64,000 nucleotides of DNA, taken from positions 9,687,001 to 9,751,000 of the forward strand of contig JAVMKO010000006.1 of NCBI GenBank assembly GCA_032164245.1, given 5' to 3'. Positions 51,091-58,289 of the stretch are shown here, piece after piece. How positions within the stretch are numbered: the first letter of the stretch is position 1; the number at the start of each line of letters is the position of its first letter. The translations under genes were made by a program, and so were the position numbers. Origin of the DNA: Sternotherus odoratus. Taxonomy: Eukaryota > Chordata > Testudines > Kinosternidae. The notes under the pieces were generated by a model that was not told the DNA's origin, ran no database searches, and was given only the letters and a program-made list of their open reading frames with translations.

Positions 51091-51120
51091 AACCCTAATC
51101 CTAACCCTAACCCTAACCCA
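51091..51120. repeat. Interstitial telomeric repeat
   Basis: Five units of the vertebrate telomere motif in the CCCTAA sense with a single-base gap in the second unit. Far too short to be a real telomere here. It lies 464 bp upstream of the Harbinger element. Confidence 0.9.
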
Positions 51121-51580
51121 TAGCTCCATCAGATACACCGATTTACCCAGATGAAAATTTGACCCACTGTGTCTTCAGAAAGACTTTGAGAGACTCCAGT
51201 AGTATTAAGATAGCACGACCCTCTTTTCATCTGGTTGCTAGAATGCTGGACATCTGAAAAGGCAATACGCTGACAAATAACGATCAGAAATATTTTTGCA
51301 AGGCAGCCTACACCAACATAACATCACTGTAGTTTCTCATTTATGTAAAGCTCACTTTGAGCTGTTAAAAACTGCTCTACAGACGCTGTTGCCATGCGTC
51401 TGGTGGTATATTCCAGCCAGTGGGCCTCAGCCTGTATTAAAAACAAACATTCTAGTAAAAATCCACGTTTGCTATTTGCATACTTCTAACAGGTGAGTCA
51501 TTTGGGCTCTGAGCTGGGTCCCACGTATACTACTGCCTTGGCAGTTAGCTGGAGCAGCTCAGCTTAGATAAGGCAAAGCA
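51121..51580. other. Non-coding, nothing recognised
   Basis: Flank of the Harbinger insertion; no exon or repeat called. Confidence 0.4.
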
Positions 51581-51746
51581 TAAGGGTATGTCTTCACTAC
51601 AGCAGTAGTTCGATTTCCTTTATGTCGATGTTGTGAACGCGACGGTATACAGTCGATGTTGTGTGTCTTCACTAGGCACAGCTACGCACAGTACGTCGAC
51701 AGTGTCTGTCCGCAAAACTTTTGCAAGCGTCGACATGACGAGCGTT

Positions 51747-51886
51747 GCACTGTGGGTACCTATCCCACAGTTCCCTGATCCCCCAGCAGGCACCATTTCG
51801 AGTGCTGCACTATGGGTAGGCATTTCCAAATTTCGCGCCCTTTTTCCGCGCCGCCCACCCCCATTCCAAGCGGTGCACTGTGGGTA
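51747..51886 (+). promoter_or_regulatory. Three subterminal repeats of the Harbinger element
   Basis: GCACTGTGGGTA occurs at 51747-51758, GCACTATGGGTA at 51807-51818 and GCACTGTGGGTA at 51875-51886, spaced 60 and 68 bp. A related GCATTGTGGGA lies near the other end at 55802-55812. Subterminal repeats like these are typical binding sites for the Myb-like partner or transposase; the function here is inferred. They also sit just upstream of the transposase start. Confidence 0.6.
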
Positions 51887-51942
51887 GGCATCCCATAATC
51901 CGCGCCCTTTCTCCGCCGTGCTAACGCCATAGCATTGCAAGC

Positions 51943-53319
51943 ATGGAGCCCGCTGACACCACGGCTGCAGTAATGGCTGTTGTGAGGACCTCGATCACGG
52001 TTGCAGAGTTCCTGCTGCACCATCTGCAGAGGAGGAATGCGATCCGGGGAGAACTGCGCTTTCCGGAACCCGACGACAGTGAGGAGGAGATGGACAAGCA
52101 CAGCGGGGACGACAGGGACACTGCCGTGCACAGCGGGGACGACAGGGACACTGACGTGCACAGCGGGGACGACAGGGACACTGCCGTTTTTGCAAGTAGG
52201 GCGACTGACAATCTGTCAAGAATGGTGGCAATGGGGCAGGCTCATGCCATCGAACGCCGATTCTGGGCCAGGGAAACAAGCACGGACTGGTGGGACCGCA
52301 TAGTGCTGCGGGTCTGGGATGACTCCCAGTGGCTCAGAAACTTCCGCATGCGAAAGGGCACCTTCATGGAACTTTGTGACTTGCTGTCCCCGGCCCTCCA
52401 GCGCAGGAATACCAAAATGAGAGCGGCCCTTACAGTGGAGAAGCGAGTGGCAATAGCCCTCTGGAAGCTTGCAACGCCAGACAGCTACCGGTCAGTGGCG
52501 AATCAGTTTGGGGTGGGTAAGTCTACAGTGGGCTTTGCTGTGATGCAAGTAAGCAGAGCAATCGTCGAGCGGCTGCTACACCGGGTTATAAACCTCGGAA
52601 ACCTGCAAACCACAATAGATGGCTTTGCCGCCACGGGATTCCCTAACTGTGGTGGGGCTATAGATGGGACTCATATCCCTATCCTGGCACCGGACCACGA
52701 GGCCGCCGAGTACAGAAACCGGAAGGGATATTACTCAATGGTCATGCAATCAGTGGTTGACCACAAGGGACGTTTCACCAACCTGTATGTGGGGTGGCCG
52801 GGAAAGCTTCATGACGCTCGAGTGTTCAGGAACTCTAGGGTTTTTAGACAGCTGCAGCAAGGCACTTTCTTCCCCGACCAGAAAATTTCTGTGGGGGGGG
52901 TCGAAATGCCGATCGTGATCATTGGGGACCCAGCCTACCCCCTAATGCCCTGGCTTATGAAGCCCTACACAGGAGCCCTGGACAGGGGTCAGGAGCTGTT
53001 CAACTACAGGCTGAGCAAGTGCAGAATGGCCGTGGAGTGTGCATTTGGCCGCTTGAAGGGGAGATGGCGTTCCTTACTGATTCGCTCAGACATCCGCGAG
53101 AGAAATATCCCCATTGTTATAGCTGCTTGCTCTGTGCTCCACAATATCTGTGAGAGCAAGGGGGAAACGTTTATGGCGGGCTGGGAGGCAGAGGCAAATT
53201 TACTTTCTGCTACTTATGAGCAGCCACACAGCAGGGAAAGTAAAAGAGCCCACCGTGAGGCCCTGCGCCTCAGGGACGCCTTGAAAGACAGTTTTCTCAG
53301 TGCCCGAGATGGCGTTTGA
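51943..53319 (+). CDS. PIF/Harbinger DDE transposase, 458 aa
   Basis: An uninterrupted frame. The start ATG has A at -3 and G at +4. Residues about 139-203 form a helix-turn-helix-type region (L-T-V-E-K-R-V-A-I-A-L-W-K-L-A then S-V-A-N-Q-F-G-V-G-K-S-T-V). The DDE nuclease follows: D241 in G-G-A-I-D-G-T-H, D291 in L-H-D-A-R-V-F, the conserved G-D-P-A-Y-P-L at 328-334, and E365 in V-E-C-A-F-G-R-L-K-G-R-W. All catalytic residues are present. The enzyme cuts and rejoins DNA at TAA-type sites. The N-terminus contains an acidic threefold repeat (about residues 53-82). A poly(A) signal AATAAA lies at 53421-53426, about 100 bp after the stop. It is related to the domesticated vertebrate HARBI1 but is a transposon gene here. 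Confidence 0.95.
   Translation: MEPADTTAAVMAVVRTSITVAEFLLHHLQRRNAIRGELRFPEPDDSEEEMDKHSGDDRDTAVHSGDDRDTDVHSGDDRDTAVFASRATDNLSRMVAMGQAHAIERRFWARETSTDWWDRIVLRVWDDSQWLRNFRMRKGTFMELCDLLSPALQRRNTKMRAALTVEKRVAIALWKLATPDSYRSVANQFGVGKSTVGFAVMQVSRAIVERLLHRVINLGNLQTTIDGFAATGFPNCGGAIDGTHIPILAPDHEAAEYRNRKGYYSMVMQSVVDHKGRFTNLYVGWPGKLHDARVFRNSRVFRQLQQGTFFPDQKISVGGVEMPIVIIGDPAYPLMPWLMKPYTGALDRGQELFNYRLSKCRMAVECAFGRLKGRWRSLLIRSDIRERNIPIVIAACSVLHNICESKGETFMAGWEAEANLLSATYEQPHSRESKRAHREALRLRDALKDSFLSARDGV
52099..52188 (+). repeat. Threefold 30-bp tandem repeat inside the transposase
   Basis: Three 30-bp units, differing at two positions, encode H-S-G-D-D-R-D-T-A-V, H-S-G-D-D-R-D-T-D-V and H-S-G-D-D-R-D-T-A-V. 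The unit is a multiple of three, so the copy number can vary without breaking the frame. It sits in the poorly conserved acidic N-terminus, before the nuclease. Confidence 0.97.
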
Positions 53320-53420
53320 GAATCTGCTCCCTTGCTGTGCTCTAAGCCTGCTGCCCTTGTACCCTCTTTCCCTCCCCCCTCCCCATGCTTTCCCTCCTCC
53401 CTCCCCATGCTTGCAGAGGA

Positions 53421-53458
53421 AATAAAATCACTGTTGGAAAAATCATGGTTCCTTTATT
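53421..53458. terminator. Convergent poly(A) signals of transposase and Myb genes
   Basis: AATAAA on the plus strand at 53421-53426 ends the transposase transcript, and AATAAA on the minus strand at 53458-53453 ends the Myb-like transcript. The signals are about 27 bp apart and face each other, so the two transcripts must overlap at their 3' ends. Confidence 0.8.
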
Positions 53459-53461
53459 GGT

Positions 53462-55612
53462 TCATTGGAAATACAAATACAGGGGATCACTGTCCTGGTA
53501 TCCTGGAGGAAGGGGGGAGAGGAGGGGTGGGCAAGACACAGCAGCTTTTAAAAGTTTTCTGAGAAAGTCAGCCTGCTGCTGCTGCTGCTTCTGCTGGCTT
53601 GTGGGGTGGAGTGGAGCGGCCCACGGGCCTTGCCCCCCCGTGTTCTCACCCCGCGTCTGGGTGGGGAATCTATGGGAGTTGGGGAGGGGGGGGAGGTGGT
53701 TACACAGGGGCTGCAGAGGTGGTCTTTGGGCATGCTGCAGCTCCACCAGAGATCGCAGCATGTCGCTCTGGTCCTCCATTATGCGGAGGAAAGCATCCAT
53801 GCGTCTTTCCTCACGTTCTACTCTCTTTTCTGCAGCGGCTTCCCTCTTTTCTGCAGCGGCTCTCCTTTCCTCTCTCTCTCGATTCCTTTCCTCTCTGTCT
53901 CGTTCCCTTGCCTGTATCATTTTTTCCCTCCAGTCCGTCTGGCGGGCTGCCTCAGCGCGCGAGTTCTCCAGGAGTTCAGTGAACATCTCATCGCGCGTTC
54001 GCGTTTTCTTTTTACGCTTTCTTTTCTGCAGGGCAGGGCGGGAGTTCAACTGTTGTTGCTCATCTGTGGGCAAGTGTGTGGGAAAAGAAAGGTTGAAAGT
54101 TATGAGACAGATACATTCAAGGTTAGGAGGCAGATGCAGTCTCGGACGGTACACAATGGGAGTAGTATGCTGTTTGCAACCTCAGTATTCAGAGGCCTGA
54201 TATGATTTCTGTACAAGGTCATGTTCTACACCTAAAAGGAGAGGAGAGCTCACAGAAAAGTCAGAGCATCTCAGACACATATGCGTGCCTCAGCCCAAGA
54301 CGGCTTCTGAAATCACCGTGCAGCCGGCCATGGTAAGTTAAAAGTGGCGCCTGCATACTGTAGAGCAACCCCGCCCCCTTCCCCCCACCGCGTGGCTGGC
54401 TCCCACTGAAACCGCAAACTGCAAAGCAAATGCCAAAAAATCTCTCGCTAAGGGCTAAGGTCTTTTTGGGGCTCTTCAGACCGCGTGCAGACGGCTCGGA
54501 TTCCCTGCCAGCTAACGCTACGGGCTGGGGGGGGGGGGGCGGCGGTCAGCGTTCGGGGGGGGGGGGGGTTCGGTTCGTCGGTCCTCAGCAGAAAAGAGTA
54601 CTTTGCAGCTGGGACTCTTTATCTCCCGACTAATTGCAGTCCGTATCTCAAACAGGCAACCCTGAATGACATCACTTTGCTGAGAATTTCTCGGAGAGAT
54701 AGGGAGCGCATGCTCCTTGAGTCCATGCAAAGTCCTGGTCCATACGCCGCAATGCTAGCCTGCTCAATGATACCAGACAACCTACTACTTTCGTGGCGTG
54801 GGTTGGTGTCCTATCACGGGGGACCAGATAAGGCAGCTCTCCCCAGAAATCTGCTGCGCTGGATTCATCGCTACCTCCTGGATAGCTTCCTTGAAATGTC
54901 CGCGGAGGACTTATGGTCAATCCCGGAGTATATTGACAAACTCTTTGAGTAGAAATTGACCAGCAATGAAAGCACGCTAAGTCCTTAGGGCAAGTTACTC
55001 ATTAATAAATGCTTCCTTTACAAAATCACGCGTCATGTAATCACTTAAAAAAGAAACACTTACCCCCTGGGAGGCTTGGGAGGGTACTGGCTCCAGGGTG
55101 ACAAACAGCTCCTGGCTCTCTGGGTACAAGGGTTCTCCGCTGGGCTCCTGCTGCTCCGTGAGATTTTCTTCTTCATGCTCGTCCTCCTCGGAATCAGTCT
55201 CCTCCCTGACGATGATCCCATCGGTGGAGTCCATGCACACCGGCGCGATGGTAGTGGGGGCGCCCCCCATTATGGCATTTAGTTCATTGTAGAACCTGCA
55301 TGTCCGTGGCACGCCCCCTGATCGCCCGTTTGCCTCCTTGGCTTTCTGGAAAGATTGCCGCAGCTCCTTAATTTTCACGCGGCACTGTGTGGTGTCCCTG
55401 TTGTGGCCCCTTTCCAGCATGGCCTTGGAGACTCTTCCGTAGGTGTTGGCATTCCGTTTGTTGTTTCGTAGTTCCAACATCACGGATTCCTCTCCCCAGA
55501 TAGCGATGAGATCCAGCACCTCACGAGTGGACCATGCTGGAGCTCTTCTCCTCTGGCTGGTCTCCAGGGTAGATGAGCTCATCATGGATTCCTGTGATGC
55601 TGAGCTCTGCAT
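53462..55612 (-). CDS. Harbinger Myb/SANT-like partner protein, two exons
   Basis: Exon 1 runs 55612 to 55064; the start ATG lies in a perfect GCCGCCATG context and is preferred over an upstream in-frame ATG at 55696. Exon 1 ends at GGG before the donor GTAAGT. Exon 2 starts at 54049 after AACAACAG and is in phase. Residues about 20-115 form a Myb/SANT-like trihelix (A-P-A-W-S-T-R-E-V, W-G-E-E-S-V, Q-C-R-V-K-I-K-E-L-R). An acidic stretch follows. Exon 2 begins with a basic K-R-K-R-K-K-K-T-R-T-R cluster (nuclear localisation) and a long charged coiled coil. Near a C/G homopolymer (53687-53696) the frame appears shifted: the sense C-terminus ending L-T-F-S-E-N-F (stop at 53548) lies in another frame, while the frame as read runs on to 53462, four bases from the poly(A) signal. 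Confidence 0.85.
54361..54570 (+). promoter_or_regulatory. GC-box and G tracts upstream of the third ORF
   Basis: CCCCGCCCCC at about 54368-54377 is a GC-box. Two long G tracts (about 54529-54539 and 54557-54568) follow. This may be the promoter and 5' leader of the third ORF; inferred only from position. Confidence 0.35.
54485..54952 (+). CDS. Third ORF of the Harbinger element, unknown function
   Basis: Open for 155 codons on the plus strand, nested in the Myb intron. The first part is poly-Gly from the G tracts and likely untranslated. The last 100 or so residues look like a real, compact helical domain (I-T-L-L-R-I-S-R-R-D-R-E-R-M, L-A-C-S-M-I-P-D-N-L-L-L-S-W-R-G-L-V, L-L-R-W-I-H-R-Y-L-L-D-S-F, ending I-D-K-L-F-E). 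A splice acceptor AACAG lies at 54655 just before that domain, suggesting it is a last exon; the first in-frame ATG after it is at 54710. A poly(A) signal AATAAA follows the stop at 55004-55009. I know of no matching family, and it is not part of the usual two-gene Harbinger set. Confidence 0.55.
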   Translation: MQTARIPCQLTLRAGGGGAAVSVRGGGGFGSSVLSRKEYFAAGTLYLPTNCSPYLKQATLNDITLLRISRRDRERMLLESMQSPGPYAAMLACSMIPDNLLLSWRGLVSYHGGPDKAALPRNLLRWIHRYLLDSFLEMSAEDLWSIPEYIDKLFE

Positions 55613-56036
55613 GGCGGCTAGTGCTGATTGCTCTGAATGGCGACTGATCAGTTCAGGTGAGCTCGCCACGCTGACCAAACAGGAAATGGCATTCAAATGT
55701 TCCCGGGTCTTATCTACCTGGCCAGAGCAGCGAGTTCAGAGTGCAGTGCAGAGCGGTCACAGTGGAGCAGTAGTGAGGCAGTCCAGAGCGGTCAGAATGG
55801 AGCATTGTGGGACAGCCTCTGGAGGCTATTAATGTCGGGTTCCGTCTTCACTAGCCCACGGTCGAGCTTGGAACGTCGAGATTAGCCTTATGCCACTGGT
55901 TAGGCTGGAGTGCCAAGATCGATCTTTAAGGCCCTTTACATCGACGTTAAGGGCATGTATGTGAAGACAGGTACACGTTTACTTCGACCTAACGTCGTTA
56001 ACATCGATTTAAAGTGGTAGTGAAGACATGCCCTAA

Positions 56037-56200
56037 GAGTGGAAAACTTAAATACTTATCGCAACATCGAAAGCCGTGCCTTATTTAACCTGGCTCTGCT
56101 TTACCCTGCTACAGGATGCGATTATACTTGAACAGGTCTGGATCCAGGAGTGAACTAGTAAACGAGCTGGAATAACTTTTGGAAAGGACATTGCTGTATG
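56037..56200. other. Spacer between Harbinger and hAT elements
   Basis: Short non-coding flank. Confidence 0.4.
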
Positions 56201-56540
56201 GCAGCGGTTCTCAAACTGGGGGGGTCGCGACCCCCAGGGGGTCCCGGGCCGATTCCTGGGGCTCGCGAGCTCCCTGTGCTGCTGAAGTGCCGCCGAGCCG
56301 AACGCTTCTGCGTTCGGCAGCATTTCAGTGGACATGGTGTGCGCTTCAGAGTGTCCTCCGGAAAGCCAAAGTGAATGTTTCCAGTTTGGGCGGCTTTTCG
56401 GCGGACACGCTGAAGCACACAGCTTGTCCGCCGAAATCGGAAGCGGTCTATTCGGCGGCATTTCGGTGGACACACATGGGCCGTAAAGGCCCGCAGGGAA
56501 GAGAAAAAGGGCTGCCACAACAAAAAGTTTGAGAACTGCC
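56201..56540. mobile_element. Non-autonomous hAT element, about 340 bp
   Basis: Left GCAGCGGTTCTCAAACT and right, reverse-complemented, GGCAGTTCTCAAACTT form an imperfect inverted repeat. Flanks GCTGTATG and GCTTTGTG match at 6 of 8. The interior has poly-G 'ggggggtcgcgacccccagg' and GCCGCCGA words, similar in style to the element at 22112. Confidence 0.75.
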
Positions 56541-57114
56541 GCTTTGTGGGGAGGACACCCACGTTTTGAAGTCATTGTTTTCTGAGTTTCTCCCTCTACT
56601 TAATAATATTTCAGAGCTGAGAATGGCATTACAATTTACAAGCCTTCGGCATGCCGTGCTGCATTAGTATCAAAGATGGGTGCATGGCACAAGGGTTTAT
56701 ATCATCAGGGATTTGCCTTGAAAGGCTACATTGCTTTTCAGATGAGATAATTTCACTTTGATGAGTTTTAGTCAATGCCAGAACTTTATGCAAGTGATGC
56801 GCTATTTGGAGTTAGCGTAAAGATCACTCCTAGGAACACTTATGCCATGCAGAGTACTGAACAGAACTTCTGGGGTACCATCAGCCCCTTAGATTCTCAT
56901 TACCTTTGATGGGAGAAAGGTTGGAGTATTTCATCCTCCTGGTGGCTTTGTCCTGCTTTTCCCATCCTTTCAAATCAAGGACAAGAGCTTTCACTGCCGT
57001 ATTGAAAGAGCTCACACCAAAACAGTCAGCCTCTATAAACAGGGCTGGAGCTTATCCCTGCTGGGCCACAAGGAGAAGGCTTGCAGGAGAGTTGCAAACA
57101 CAAATTAATGTAGG
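56541..57114. other. Non-coding, nothing recognised
   Basis: No exon or repeat called. Confidence 0.35.
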
Positions 57115-57543
57115 TCTTTTGTTCCAGTACCAGGTTCACCACGGCGCCGGTGGCTCCATGGCACGGGGCCCACACTCAAGAGGCGCCCCGGAGTCTGGAC
57201 CATGGTCCCATCTCCCCTCCCTGCTCTGCCTGCACTCTGCCCAAGGCCCCACCCACTGCCCACTCCTCTTCAACCCCATCCCTCCCACCTGATCCCTGGG
57301 GGGACACTGGAAGCACAGGGCTGGGTGGGCCTGCATGCGTCTGGCGGCTGCAGTTTGTAAACCGTGTCCTTATGCTGGGCTCTGGGTAGCGGGACTGCTC
57401 CTGCCACGCAATCCCCTACTTCATTGCCCCCAGTGGTCCCTCACTCTGGAGATTGACCTCCCCTCCCCGCGCCATGCCCCATTGCCGCAAGGGCCCACAA
57501 ATATGTTTGGTGCCAGACTCCCAAAAAGTTAATCCAGCCCTGT
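57115..57543 (-). repeat. Probable non-autonomous hAT-like repeat
   Basis: Read on the minus strand it starts CAGGGCTGGATTAACTTTTTG and has 'ccaaacatatttgtgggccc', a dispersed reptile repeat end. The other end near 57115 ('aggttcaccacggcgccggt') is uncertain. Open frames here are GC-driven. Confidence 0.45.
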
Positions 57544-58289
57544 TTTGTTCTCTGCTGGGAGAAACGCTGCCAGAAAGGAAGGTAGCAGCTTTGGGTTTCT
57601 AAGCTTTAAGAGTAAAGATAGAAGGGGGGAGGGGGAAACACCAGCAGAAACTTGAATATTAGCAGAGTTCCCCCCAGCTCTGAAGGAGGGTGGAGAGAGC
57701 TGGGCAGCAGGTGAGGAAATAAGGATTTGAGGTCAAATCTGAAAAACATTTAAGGCCAAACGTTTTCACACAGTGACTAGTAATTTCTGGGAGCCCAACC
57801 TGAGGTGCTTTTCAAAGTGCAGGTAACAGCACCTCTGAAAATCACACCCCTGCAAAGCAGGTGAATCTGGGCAGCCGAAAATCGAAGTGGCTGGAATCAC
57901 TAGTCACGTCTGAAAAGAGCTGTTCCAAAGAGAGATGTGATCCCTAAACTGCAATGACTATTTTGTAATCATGCCACAAGAGGATACAAGACTTCTGGCA
58001 TAATCACTGGTAAAAATACATGTTAGATAGATGACTCCTGAATGCTGCACCCCCTCTTTCTCTACCCTTTACCGCAAGTTCACAGTCTGAAAAAGACCTT
58101 TAAAAATCTTCCTATCCTGTTGCCGGCCATCGTGAAATCGTTCAGCAAACCGAGAGAGTAGTGAAGAGCGCCACCTGCCAGTCACTGTGAGGAAGTGCTG
58201 CCTCCAAACAATAGCACATTTCACAAAGGCTGGAAAGGGTGAAAGAGGCAAGAGGAGACTGACAGAGACAGACAAACCACACGTCACAC
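57544..58289. other. Non-coding, nothing recognised
   Basis: No exon or repeat called. Confidence 0.35.

Larger units (their letters stand above)
54050..55063 (-). other. Intron of the Myb-like gene
   Basis: Donor GTAAGTG at 55063 downwards and acceptor AACAACAG at 54050. A nearby CCCACAG acceptor a few bases upstream would break the frame. The intron contains the third ORF on the opposite strand. Confidence 0.75.
51584..56033 (+). mobile_element. Complete PIF/Harbinger DNA transposon, 4450 bp
   Basis: Termini are GGGTATGTCTTCACTAC and, reverse-complemented from the right end, GGGCATGTCTTCACTAC (16/17 match). TAA is duplicated at 51581-51583 and 56034-56036, the target preference of PIF/Harbinger. 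Inside are a plus-strand DDE transposase, a convergent minus-strand Myb/SANT-like gene in two exons, and a third plus-strand ORF within the Myb intron. The first two are the standard pair of an autonomous Harbinger, in which the Myb-like protein helps bring the transposase to the nucleus and to the DNA ends. Near-perfect termini and an open transposase suggest recent activity. Several MITEs in the window have related ends. Confidence 0.95.

Noticed and set aside
51091..51120. Chromosome end
   Set aside because: Only five units with complex sequence on both sides; interstitial.
53385..54205. 271- and 199-codon plus-strand frames opposite the Myb-like gene
   Set aside because: Antisense shadows of the coiled-coil exon; Ser/Leu/Phe-rich, no start context or domain.
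55613..55696. Upstream ATG at 55696 as the start of the Myb-like protein
   Set aside because: The ATG at 55612 has a perfect GCCGCC context and the protein then has the expected short N-terminus; the upstream 28 codons look like leader.
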